Assembly (NCBI RefSeq): GCF_012911605.1
Contig: NZ_JAAMPT010000205.1
Location: 1-64,000 of the forward strand
Direction: 5' to 3'
Origin: Flavobacterium solisilvae
Lineage (GTDB): Bacteria > Bacteroidota > Bacteroidia > Flavobacteriales > Flavobacteriaceae
DNA: 64,000 nucleotides
Under the pieces are notes generated by a model. That model made no database searches. It worked only from the letters and a program-made list of their open reading frames with translations, and had not been told where the DNA came from. The translations under genes were made by a program, and so were the position numbers. Shown here piece after piece: positions 51,733 through 59,276 of this stretch (within the stretch, counting starts at the first letter, position 1; every line of letters begins with the position of its first letter).

Positions 51733-52782
51733 TTGTTTCCAATGTATTTCTTCGCTAATCTTTGGAAAACCGCTATATAACTGAATTTCTTGTAATTTTT
51801 CAATTCTAAAATCATCCTGATTTGCAAAAGGAATAATGCCTTTTTTCTTCAATCGTTTGGCGAGATATTCCTGTTCAAATTGTCCCGGAGTTGGGATAAA
51901 AAACCCTTTTTTCTCCAGTTTTACTAAATCCATAATCGTCGTATAACCCGAACGACAAAGAACAGTTTCACTTTCATTAAAAGCGGTTTCCAGTTCGGTT
52001 GAAGTCATAAAATTGCAAAAAGTGACGTGATTTTTTTGCTCCATTTTTTGCGTTTCTTCCACTTTTCCTTTGATGAAAAGAATGTTGCCACTATAATTTT
52101 CAATTTCGTCAATCAGTTTTTCTTCCAAAATCGTTCGTTGCGGTTCTGGACCAGAAAGCAAAACCATCAAATCATATTTTTTGGGCAATTCTTTTTTCTC
52201 CAATCGGCTGAGAATTCCAATGTATTTTAAGTTTAGCGAACCGTCTTTTAAATGACCTAATTTTCCTGAAAAATTCACATTTTTATCAAAATCGGGAACC
52301 CAACATTCGGTAAAATTTTTAATAAAAAACTGATGCATTTTGCTCGAAATCCAAGTTGTTTTTCCTGACAAAACCGTGAGTTGATGTGTAATAAAAACAC
52401 TCGGAATTTTTTTGCTGTAAACACCAAGTCTGTTGTCCGAAATAATACCGCATAAATCAAATTCCTTCACCCATTTTTTCGTCATTTTTTTCTCTTCCAA
52501 AATAGCGTGAATGGTTTTTGGACTATTTTTTATCAATTTCCACTTAAAATTTTCGGCTTTTTTGGCATATTCAATTTGATACGAAGGCAATTCGAGATGA
52601 ACCAAGTTTGGAAATTCTTTTTTGAGCAATGCCAAAGCATTTCCATCGGAAGCAATGATTGGCGTAAAGCCATTTTGTTGCAATTCTCGAATTATGGGAA
52701 TACAACGCGTAGCATGACCTAAACCCCAATTTAATGGAGCAACTAAAATATTTTTTTTATTTTGAGCGAATGGTTCGGGCAT
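51706..52782 (-). CDS. Glycosyltransferase with start codon inside a dispersed repeat
   Basis: A 358-residue GT-B-fold protein of the family that carries I-L-V-A-P-L-N-W-G-L-G-H-A-T-R-C near its N-terminus, a glycine-rich nucleotide-sugar site. It resembles the MurG-like/GT28 group and probably acts in cell-envelope or glycolipid synthesis. The conserved region begins with K-K-N-I-L-V-A, with no ATG nearby. The nearest upstream ATG (52782) and a further one (52815) lie within repeat copy 6, so residues M-P-E-P-F-A are encoded by the element. The stop overlaps the histidine kinase gene by 27 nt. Confidence 0.78.
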   Translation of the reverse strand: MPEPFAQNKKNILVAPLNWGLGHATRCIPIIRELQQNGFTPIIASDGNALALLKKEFPNLVHLELPSYQIEYAKKAENFKWKLIKNSPKTIHAILEEKKMTKKWVKEFDLCGIISDNRLGVYSKKIPSVFITHQLTVLSGKTTWISSKMHQFFIKNFTECWVPDFDKNVNFSGKLGHLKDGSLNLKYIGILSRLEKKELPKKYDLMVLLSGPEPQRTILEEKLIDEIENYSGNILFIKGKVEETQKMEQKNHVTFCNFMTSTELETAFNESETVLCRSGYTTIMDLVKLEKKGFFIPTPGQFEQEYLAKRLKKKGIIPFANQDDFRIEKLQEIQLYSGFPKISEEIHWKQLFILFDSE

Positions 52783-52869
52783 TTTTGCTTTCCGTTTTCC
52801 CGCTTTCCGTTTCAATCTTTTATAATTACTTCTGTGATTATAAAAGGATTTTCACTTCAATCGGGGCTA
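52764..52869 (-). repeat. Dispersed hairpin element, family A, copy 6
   Basis: Read on the minus strand: TTAGCCCCGATTGAAGTG, AAAATCC, a 10-bp hairpin CTTTTATAAT/ATTATAAAAG (52817-52826 with 52837-52846), GATTGAAACGGAAAGCGGG, AAAACGGAAAGC, ending CATTCGCTC. It overlaps the 5' end of the glycosyltransferase reading frame. Confidence 0.85.
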
Positions 52870-52913
52870 ATTTTTTTCTATTCGTTTACTAGGAATCAAA
52901 TGGTTTACAGTTT

Positions 52914-53055
52914 TAACCCTGATTATCTCACTTAACTTTCATTTTCTTCGGAGTTCGATGAACTTCGTTTGAAGCGAAAATTTCCCGATTTTTTTTCGGG
53001 AATTGTAGCGAAAAGCAGGAATTACAATTACTGAAACAAACTACCGATTCGTTCC
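52914..53055 (+). repeat. Dispersed hairpin element, family A (long form), copy 7
   Basis: TAACCCTGATTATCTCACT, a spacer, GGAGTTCGATGAACTTCGTTTG and AAGCGAAAAT are followed by hairpin TTCCCGA/TCGGGAA (52982-52988 with 52996-53002), GTAGCGAAAAGCAGG, AATTACAATTACTGAAAC and CGATTCGTTCC. It lies head to head with copy 6 across a 44-nt gap; together they fill the gap between the glycosyltransferase and trmB genes. Confidence 0.8.
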
Positions 53056-53125
53056 TAATCAAATGTAAAGATAAAACTGTTTGGTTTACTCTATATTTCC
53101 TTATTTTTACCAAAAATTTAAGTTT

Positions 53126-53800
53126 GTGGGAAGTAAGAATAAATTAAAGCGATTTAAAGAAAACGATACGTTTGGAAATGTGTTGCAACCAACTAGAGAA
53201 GAAGTTGTTAGTGGAAATTTTCAGTATAAAGGAAAATGGAATTCAGAATTTTTCAAGAATGATAATCCGATTATTGTGGAATTAGGCTGTGGAAAAGGTG
53301 AATATACGATTGGTTTGGCACAACGAAATCCAAATGCAAATTATATTGGAATTGATGTAAAAGGTGCGCGTTTTTGGCGTGGTGCAAAAACGGCGGTTGA
53401 AAGTGGAATGAACAATACGGCGTTTGTTCGCACACAAATTGAGTTGATTGAAGATATTTTTGCAGCACATGAAGTTGCCGAGATTTGGATTACGTTTCCC
53501 GATCCGCAAATTAAATATAAGCGAACAAAGCACAGAATGACCAATTCGGAGTTTTTGAAAATGTACAAACGAATTCTAAAACCTGATGGAGTTGTGAATT
53601 TAAAAACTGATAGCGAATTTATGCATGGTTATACACTTGGATTGCTTCATGGCGAAGGTCACGAGGTTTTGTATGCCAATCATAATGTGTATAAAAATGA
53701 AGGTTCGCCAAAAGAAGTAACTGAAATTCAAACGTTTTACGAAAATCAATATTTGGAAATTAATAAAGCAATTACGTTTATTCGTTTTAAGATTAAATAG
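53126..53800 (+). CDS. trmB: tRNA (guanine-N7-)-methyltransferase
   Basis: A 224-residue SAM-dependent enzyme that forms m7G46 in tRNA. SAM motif I is V-E-L-G-C-G-K-G-E-Y near residue 51. N-Y-I-G-I-D-V-K-G follows, then the TrmB signature I-T-F-P-D-P-Q-I-K-Y-K-R-T-K-H-R and D-S-E-F-M-H. The open frame reaches upstream to an ATG at 53081. The GTG at 53126 is chosen because M-G-S-K-N-K-L-K-R-F matches the family's usual N-terminus from memory. Confidence 0.93.
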   Translation: MGSKNKLKRFKENDTFGNVLQPTREEVVSGNFQYKGKWNSEFFKNDNPIIVELGCGKGEYTIGLAQRNPNANYIGIDVKGARFWRGAKTAVESGMNNTAFVRTQIELIEDIFAAHEVAEIWITFPDPQIKYKRTKHRMTNSEFLKMYKRILKPDGVVNLKTDSEFMHGYTLGLLHGEGHEVLYANHNVYKNEGSPKEVTEIQTFYENQYLEINKAITFIRFKIK

Positions 53801-53804
53801 TTTT

Positions 53805-53860
53805 GTTCCAAGTTTCAAGTTCCGAGTTTTGGAATTTGGGATTTGAAAAATTGGAATTTA
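53805..53860 (+). repeat. 7-nt-period array between trmB and the LysE gene
   Basis: Units GTTCCAA, GTTTCAA, GTTCCGA, GTTTTGG, AATTTGG, GATTTGA, AAAATTG, GAATTTA run directly up to the ATG at 53860. The first three units differ at one or two positions. Confidence 0.75.
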
Positions 53861-54501
53861 TGAGTGTTATTCTTCCATTTTTATCGGGATTTTTGGCAGC
53901 TGTTATCGGGATTTTTCCGCCAGGATTAATCAATATGACAGCAGCAAAAGTTAGTGTTACTGACGGACGACGACGCGCAATGATTTTTGTTCTCGGAGCT
54001 TTGTTAGTTATTCTGGTTCAAACGTATATTTCAGTAATTTTTGCCCGATATATTAATAAAAATGAAGAAGTTGTTGTACTGCTTCGCGAAATTGGCTTAG
54101 GAATTTTTACGGTAATTTCGATTTACTTTTTGTTTTTTGCCAAAACTCCAAAAAAGCAAATTGACAAAGAAAATATCCAATTGAAGAGTAAACGAAGCCG
54201 TTTTTTTATGGGAATGCTGATTTCAGCAATTAATTTTTTCCCAATTCCATATTATGTTTTGGTAAGTATAACGTTAGCATCATATAAAATCTTCACTTTT
54301 GATGCGGTTTCCATTTATAGTTTGGTTTTTGGCGTAGTTGTTGGTTCGTTCTCGGTGTTTTACTGTTATGTTGTTTTCTTTGAAAAACTAAAAACTAAAA
54401 CCGATTATTTTGTTAAAAACATGAATACTATTATTGGTTTGGTTACAGGTTTTGTGGCAATTTTAACGTTGATTAATATTTTGAATTACTATTTTAATTA
54501 A
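53860..54501 (+). CDS. LysE family translocator
   Basis: A 213-residue, six-helix inner-membrane protein with the LysE-type N-terminus (P-F-L-S-G-F-L-A-A-V-I-G-I-F-P-P-G-L-I-N-M) and G-A-L-L-V-I-L-V-Q. The family exports amino acids or related small solutes with proton exchange. The real start is ATG 53860: the longer frame from a TTG at 53803 only translates a heptamer array. It follows trmB by 59 nt. Confidence 0.85.
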   Translation: MSVILPFLSGFLAAVIGIFPPGLINMTAAKVSVTDGRRRAMIFVLGALLVILVQTYISVIFARYINKNEEVVVLLREIGLGIFTVISIYFLFFAKTPKKQIDKENIQLKSKRSRFFMGMLISAINFFPIPYYVLVSITLASYKIFTFDAVSIYSLVFGVVVGSFSVFYCYVVFFEKLKTKTDYFVKNMNTIIGLVTGFVAILTLINILNYYFN

Positions 54502-54678
54502 GTTATTTCAAAAATCAATTTCAATTTCAACTTCAAAAATCAAAGCCAAAATCAGTGAATCTGTGGCAAATAAGCAATATGATTTTCTGAAATTTAGTGA
54601 AACGCCTTTTGAAAATTTATTAAAACTATGTTTCAATGTGGTTTAAAATTTAAGAATCATTAAGTAAGTTGTGTAACT

Positions 54679-55014
54679 ATGAAAAAAACATCAGAGAACG
54701 ATAATTTTTTTGAACGAGTTTATGAAATCGTTCGCCAAATTCCCGAAGGAAAAGTCACGTCGTATGGTGCAATTGCCAAAGCTTTGGGAACAGCTCGTTC
54801 AGCTAGAATGGTTGGTTGGGCAATGAATGCTTCACATACTATAGACGATGTTCCAGCGCATCGTGTTGTCAATAGAAAAGGATTACTTTCGGGCAAACAT
54901 CATTTTGACGGAACCAATTTAATGCAACAATTGTTGGAAAACGAAGGAGTTGAAGTAGTTGATAATCAAATTGTGGATTTTGAAAAGCATTTTTGGAAAC
55001 CAGAAGTTGAGTAA
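54679..55014 (+). CDS. Alkyltransferase-like (ATL) DNA-damage protein, MGMT family
   Basis: A 111-residue protein matching the DNA-binding half of O6-methylguanine-DNA methyltransferase: I-P-E-G-K-V-T-S-Y-G-A-I-A near residue 23 and R-S-A-R-M-V-G-W-A-M with the arginine finger. The active-site P-C-H-R is replaced by P-A-H-R, so the alkyl-accepting cysteine is absent. Such ATL proteins bind O6-alkylguanine, flip it out and direct nucleotide-excision repair instead of repairing directly. A single gene, with no partner nearby. Confidence 0.88.
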   Translation: MKKTSENDNFFERVYEIVRQIPEGKVTSYGAIAKALGTARSARMVGWAMNASHTIDDVPAHRVVNRKGLLSGKHHFDGTNLMQQLLENEGVEVVDNQIVDFEKHFWKPEVE

Positions 55015-55121
55015 ATGCACAAATACAAAAAAATAATCATTTACATCTTAAAAAAATCAAGACATAAATGATTATTAGAAAATTGAAGGTATCGTTATAA
55101 TAAAAACACCAATCAATAGTT

Positions 55122-55751
55122 TTAAACGATTTCTAATGTTTTAGCTTTATTTACTAAGTCAACCAAATTAGTAACGTTTAATTTCGTTAACAAACGAAGT
55201 TTGTATGTACTGATGGTTTTTTCGTTAAGACCTAATATTTTAGCTATTTCGTTGTTTTTCTTGCCGTCGCTAAGAAAACGTAACACCTCAATTTCTCGAT
55301 TTGAAAGTTTTCTGTATAATCGTTCAGATTTGTTTTGTTTAGCAATTAATGCTAAATTTTTCTTGATTTCGTCATTTAGGATGATTTGACCATTATTTAC
55401 TCTTACAATAGTTACTCCTAAATTTTCAAGTTTTGATGTCTTGTGAACATATCCTGCACAACCTGCTTTGATAGCATTTGGTGCATAAATTTGTTCAGAC
55501 AAACTGCTGAAAATAATAACTTTGGTTTTTGGAAAATTTTTGATGATTGACTTTACTTCATAAATACTGTTTAATCCGTCAAGTTCTAAGTCCATTATTA
55601 AGATGTCAATTTCTTTGTTTCTTAATGCGTCAGGAATCATAAAAAAATTACCTACATTGGATACTATGCTTATTTCGCTGTGGTCTTTAAAATAAGCTTT
55701 CATTCCAAAGTGTACAACTGGAAAGTTATCAGCGATACATACGTTAATCAT
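55122..55751 (-). CDS. NarL/LuxR-type response regulator
   Basis: A 209-residue protein with a receiver domain (residues about 1-120; the phospho-acceptor is in I-D-I-L-I-M-D-L-E-L-D, Ser/Thr near I-I-F-S-S-L-S, and conserved Lys in Y-V-H-K-T-S-K). A LuxR-type helix-turn-helix follows (L-S-N-R-E-I-E-V-L-R-F-L-S-D-G-K-K-N-N-E-I-A, T-I-S-T-Y-K-L-R-L-L-T-K-L). No histidine kinase is adjacent, so it is an orphan regulator in this window. The target genes are unknown. Confidence 0.9.
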   Translation of the reverse strand: MINVCIADNFPVVHFGMKAYFKDHSEISIVSNVGNFFMIPDALRNKEIDILIMDLELDGLNSIYEVKSIIKNFPKTKVIIFSSLSEQIYAPNAIKAGCAGYVHKTSKLENLGVTIVRVNNGQIILNDEIKKNLALIAKQNKSERLYRKLSNREIEVLRFLSDGKKNNEIAKILGLNEKTISTYKLRLLTKLNVTNLVDLVNKAKTLEIV

Positions 55752-55844
55752 AATTTGTGGTTTTTTTGATTAATTATTTAGAATTTTGTGACGTAAAAGT
55801 ATTAAAAAATAAATAATATACTGTTAAAAAAAACTAAAAACATT

Positions 55845-56645
55845 TTATTTATTTGGGATTATACACACAGGAATTGGTTTCATTTTGTGTTGATTTACAG
55901 TGTTTAAGCGTTTGTATATTTGATAAACTTCCTTTTCTCTTTCAGTAAAATTTGTAGTATCGAGATTTTTTTCTACCGCAAGCATTGCCCATTCGAGTTC
56001 GTCATAACTTGCGCCGAGTTGATCTTCGTCGGTTCTTGAATCGCCAAATAGTCCATCGGTTGGAGCAGCGTTTTGAATAGAGTTAGGAACATTCAAATAT
56101 TCGGCTAGTGCATAAACGTCACTTTTCATTAAATCGGCAATCGGGCTAAGATCAACTCCGCCATCACCATATTTTGTGTAAAAACCTACGCCAAAATCTT
56201 CTACTTTATTCCCAGTTCCAGCAACCAATAAACCATGAATTCCAGCATGATAGTACAACGTTGTCATTCTAAGTCGCGCTCGTGTATTGGCAAGAGATAA
56301 ATTGTATTTTGCTTCGTTATCGCTAACAGGAACTTCAGTTTTAAAGGTCTCAAATACTGTAGTCAAATCAGTGATAGCATGATTTACATTTGGAAAACGC
56401 TTCATCAATTGCTCAATATGTTCTTTGCCGCGATTTACCTGATTTTGGTCTTGATGAATTGGCATTTCAATACATAAAGTAGTAAAACCTGTTTGAGCAC
56501 AAAGCGTTGAGGTAACTGCTGAGTCTATTCCGCCGGAAATTCCAACCACAAAACCATTTACTTTTGCATTGGTTGCATAGTCTTTTAACCAATTTACAAT
56601 ATGTTGATTTACCTTTTCAACATTGATAGTGCTTTTTTTAGCCAT
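55845..56645 (-). CDS. nadE: NAD synthetase (ammonia-dependent)
   Basis: A 266-residue enzyme forming NAD from deamido-NAD, ATP and ammonia. The PP-loop is V-G-I-S-G-G-I-D-S-A-V near residue 32. G-T-G-N-K-V-E-D-F, K-Y-G-D-G-G-V-D-L-S-P-I and the P-T-D-G-L region follow. It lacks the glutaminase (nitrilase) domain of the long form, so ammonia comes from elsewhere. It shares its promoter region with the divergent gldB gene. Confidence 0.93.
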   Translation of the reverse strand: MAKKSTINVEKVNQHIVNWLKDYATNAKVNGFVVGISGGIDSAVTSTLCAQTGFTTLCIEMPIHQDQNQVNRGKEHIEQLMKRFPNVNHAITDLTTVFETFKTEVPVSDNEAKYNLSLANTRARLRMTTLYYHAGIHGLLVAGTGNKVEDFGVGFYTKYGDGGVDLSPIADLMKSDVYALAEYLNVPNSIQNAAPTDGLFGDSRTDEDQLGASYDELEWAMLAVEKNLDTTNFTEREKEVYQIYKRLNTVNQHKMKPIPVCIIPNK

Positions 56646-56675
56646 TTGTTATGAAAGTTTTTAGAAACTGAAATG

Positions 56676-56691
56676 TATATTTGCAAAGTTA
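56676..56691. promoter_or_regulatory. Back-to-back divergent promoters of nadE and gldB
   Basis: TATATTTG on the + strand (56676-56683, gldB) directly abuts CAAAGTTA (56684-56691), which reads TAACTTTG on the minus strand (nadE). The two -7 motifs share no base but leave no gap. Confidence 0.5.
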
Positions 56692-56740
56692 AAAAATCAG
56701 AAGTTTTTTATACTGTTTATGACTTTTTAAATTAAATATA

Positions 56741-57706
56741 ATGAAGAAATTTTTAGTTCTTTTTACTTTGATGTTTGCAATCGTTTCTTGCGAAAAAAAA
56801 TCAAAGGTTGAAAAAGCCGTAGAAGAAATTCCAGTTGAAGTTAAAGTGGTTCGATTTGACAAAGCTTTTTTTGAATCTAAACCCGAAGAATTAGCCAGTT
56901 TAAAAGCCGAATATCCTTTTTTCTTTCCCGATGGAAATGATGATAAAGTTTGGATTGAAAAAATGCAAAACAAAGATTGGCAAGCTTTATATAGTGAAGT
57001 CCAAAAAAAATACGGCAATTTTAGTAAGCAAACTACTGAAATTGAAGATTTATTCAAGCATATAAAATACTATTTTCCAACGGTTATTACACCAACAATT
57101 TATACTGTAATAGGTGAAATGGATTATAACAACAAAGCGATTTATGCTAATGACAAATTGATTATTGCTTTGGAATTATATTTAGGTAAAGGACACGAAT
57201 TTTATACTTTTCCTGAATATATTGAACAAAATTTCGAAGAACGACAAATGATGCCAGATGTAGTTTCGAGTTTTGCCATGAGAACAATTCCTGCGCCAAC
57301 CGAAAAATCGCTGTTGTCTGAAATGATATATTATGGTAAAGAATTATACTTAAAAGATATTTTGTTACCTAATTATACGGATGCCGAAAGAATTGGTTAT
57401 TTGCCAGAACAAATTACTTGGTGTCAAGAAAATGAAAGTTACATTTGGCGCTTTTTTGTAGATGAAAACCTGTTGTACAGTTCAGATTCTAAATTGGCAA
57501 ACCGATTTATAAATTTAGCTCCATTTTCTAAATTTTATCTCGAAATCGATAACGAATCACCGGGAAGAATTGGGCAATGGATAGGTTGGCAAATCGTTCG
57601 TTCGTATATGGAAAATAATCCAAAAACGACAGTAGCCGATTTATTTAAAATGGATGCCAGAGAATTATTTGAAAAATCAAAATACAAACCTAAGAAAAAT
57701 GAGTAA
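56741..57706 (+). CDS. gldB: Gliding motility lipoprotein GldB
   Basis: A 321-residue protein with a lipoprotein signal (F-A-I-V-S-C-E-K-K-S-K) and the GldB core (V-V-R-F-D-K-A-F-F-E, A-L-E-L-Y-L-G-K-G, P-G-R-I-G-Q-W-I-G-W-Q-I-V-R-S-Y-M). It is required for Flavobacterium gliding and lies next to gldC, as in F. johnsoniae, with nadE divergent upstream. It is anchored in a membrane by lipid; its exact mechanical role is not settled. Its stop overlaps the gldC start by 8 nt. Confidence 0.93.
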   Translation: MKKFLVLFTLMFAIVSCEKKSKVEKAVEEIPVEVKVVRFDKAFFESKPEELASLKAEYPFFFPDGNDDKVWIEKMQNKDWQALYSEVQKKYGNFSKQTTEIEDLFKHIKYYFPTVITPTIYTVIGEMDYNNKAIYANDKLIIALELYLGKGHEFYTFPEYIEQNFEERQMMPDVVSSFAMRTIPAPTEKSLLSEMIYYGKELYLKDILLPNYTDAERIGYLPEQITWCQENESYIWRFFVDENLLYSSDSKLANRFINLAPFSKFYLEIDNESPGRIGQWIGWQIVRSYMENNPKTTVADLFKMDARELFEKSKYKPKKNE

Positions 57707-58034
57707 TACAATTAAATCCGAAATAAAATTCAATGTAGAACTTGATGAAAATCGTGTTCCCGAAAAATTAACATGGTCAGCACAAGACGGCGGAATTGAT
57801 AACGAAGAAGCAAAAGCGTTGTTGCTTTCCATTTGGGATAGCAATGCACAAGAAACCTTGCGAATTGATTTGTGGACAAAAGATATGCCAGTTGATGAAA
57901 TGAAAAAGTTTTTCCATCAAACGTTAGTCGCTATGGCAGATACGTTTCAACGTGCAACAGATGATGAAAAAATGGCGGATACGATGCGAGATTTCTGTGA
58001 TTATTTTGCTGAAAAAATGGAGTTGAAGAAATAA
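57699..58034 (+). CDS. gldC: Gliding motility protein GldC
   Basis: A 111-residue cytoplasmic protein with the GldC pattern S-E-I-K-F-N-V-E-L-D-E-N-R-V-P-E-K-L, W-S-A-Q-D-G-G and D-L-W-T-K-D-M-P-V-D-E-M. It assists gliding in F. johnsoniae, where loss gives a partial defect. ATG 57699 overlaps the gldB stop; the longer frame from 57654 only reads the end of gldB out of frame. Confidence 0.93.
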   Translation: MSNTIKSEIKFNVELDENRVPEKLTWSAQDGGIDNEEAKALLLSIWDSNAQETLRIDLWTKDMPVDEMKKFFHQTLVAMADTFQRATDDEKMADTMRDFCDYFAEKMELKK

Positions 58035-58040
58035 AAAAAA

Positions 58041-58066
58041 AAGGTTCGTCAGCAATGACGAACCTT
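58041..58066. terminator. Bidirectional terminator between gldC and an outer membrane protein gene
   Basis: An 11-bp stem AAGGTTCGTCA/TGACGAACCTT with a GCAA tetraloop is flanked by long A- and T-runs. It closes convergent transcription from both sides. Confidence 0.9.
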
Positions 58067-58071
58067 TTTTT

Positions 58072-58623
58072 TTAAAATGTATAACCTATCCGAAGATGTA
58101 AATCAAGCGCAACATTAGTATCAGTTTCATAATCTTCTAAAACAATAAATCCACCAAGACCAATTCCAGCTTCGTAGGTAAAATGATTGCCAACCGTTCG
58201 TTTAATTCCCCATTTTGGAATAAAAGCAACAGTACTGATAACGTTGATGTTTTCTCTGTTGGAAATATAAAACCAATCAGGATTGTAAGCAACGTTCAAA
58301 GCCAAAAAATTGCCACTATTATTGGCGATTTTTCTGTTTTTGGTTATTCTTTTTTCCAAATTGTAATACCAACGTGGTTCAACTCTGATGCTTGGTATCA
58401 AAGCAGTAGTGGTTGTGTTATCATTTCCATTTATTCCAAAATCAAGACCAATTTCGGTTCTTAGTGCAATACTATTGGTTAATCTAGCTTCATTGTGAGC
58501 CCAAACGCCTAAAATACCTGTTTGAATTCCAAAAATTGATTTTTCAACGCTTGGTTTTTCTTGTGCAAATGAAAAAGAAGAGAATAAAATAAGTAATGCA
58601 GTTGTTAGTTTTTTAGAAATCAT
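58072..58623 (-). CDS. Small outer membrane beta-barrel protein
   Basis: A 183-residue protein with a signal peptide (L-I-L-F-S-S-F-S-F-A-Q), about eight amphipathic strands (G-I-Q-T-G-I-L-G-V-W-A, S-I-R-V-E-P-R-W-Y-Y-N-L, G-I-G-L-G-G-F-I-V-L) and a terminal aromatic strand (L-H-L-R-I-G-Y-T-F), as in OmpA-like eight-strand barrels. Function is unknown. Its start overlaps the end of engB by 11 nt. Confidence 0.75.
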   Translation of the reverse strand: MISKKLTTALLILFSSFSFAQEKPSVEKSIFGIQTGILGVWAHNEARLTNSIALRTEIGLDFGINGNDNTTTTALIPSIRVEPRWYYNLEKRITKNRKIANNSGNFLALNVAYNPDWFYISNRENINVISTVAFIPKWGIKRTVGNHFTYEAGIGLGGFIVLEDYETDTNVALDLHLRIGYTF

Positions 58624-59230
58624 TATTCTTAAATATATCTTGGTTTACATTGTCAATAAAAGTTAATAATTCATCTCTTCCAGTATTTTCAAGTGATGAA
58701 GTGACAAAGTATTGTGGCATTTCTTCCCAGTTGTTGGCTAACAAAGCCTTGCGATAAGCAGCAACATGTGAGTCGATTTTGGTTCGGCTAATTTTATCGG
58801 CTTTGGTAAAAATAATACAAAACGGAACGCCTGTTTCTCCTAAATAAGTAATGAATTCTAAATCAATTTTTTGAGCTTCATGACGAATGTCAATCAAAAC
58901 AAAAGCACAAACGAGTTGTTCTCTTTTTTCAAAATAATCGGTGATGAATTTTTGAAAAACTTCTTTTGTTTTTTTAGAAACTCGAGCATAACCATAACCT
59001 GGCAAATCGACCAAAAACCAATTTTGATTGATTTTAAAATGATTGATAAGTTGAGTTTTTCCTGGTCGTGCTGAGGTTTTTGCCAAATTTTTATGATTGG
59101 TTATCATATTAATTAAAGATGATTTCCCAACATTGGAACGACCAATAAAAGCATATTCTGGCAAAGGTTCTTTCGGACATTTGCTTACTTCAGAATTGCT
59201 AATGATAAATTCGGCAGTATTAATTTTCAT
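58613..59230 (-). CDS. engB: Ribosome biogenesis GTPase EngB/YsxC
   Basis: A 205-residue TRAFAC-class GTPase needed for large-subunit assembly. The P-loop is G-R-S-N-V-G-K-S-S-L near residue 29. The switch II motif D-L-P-G-Y-G, T-K-A-D-K and the later S-S-L-E complete the G motifs. The length is normal. The outer membrane protein gene downstream overlaps it. Confidence 0.95.
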   Translation of the reverse strand: MKINTAEFIISNSEVSKCPKEPLPEYAFIGRSNVGKSSLINMITNHKNLAKTSARPGKTQLINHFKINQNWFLVDLPGYGYARVSKKTKEVFQKFITDYFEKREQLVCAFVLIDIRHEAQKIDLEFITYLGETGVPFCIIFTKADKISRTKIDSHVAAYRKALLANNWEEMPQYFVTSSLENTGRDELLTFIDNVNQDIFKNNDF

Positions 59231-59250
59231 AATTTTTGATTTAAAACAAA

Positions 59251-59269
59251 AAAGTCCAAAAAGGACTTT
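59251..59269 (-). terminator. Terminator of the alpha/beta hydrolase gene
   Basis: AAAGTCC (59251-59257) pairs with GGACTTT (59263-59269) around a loop of five A's. T-rich sequence follows on the minus strand, between the hydrolase and engB genes. Confidence 0.7.
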
Positions 59270-59276
59270 CTGTTAT

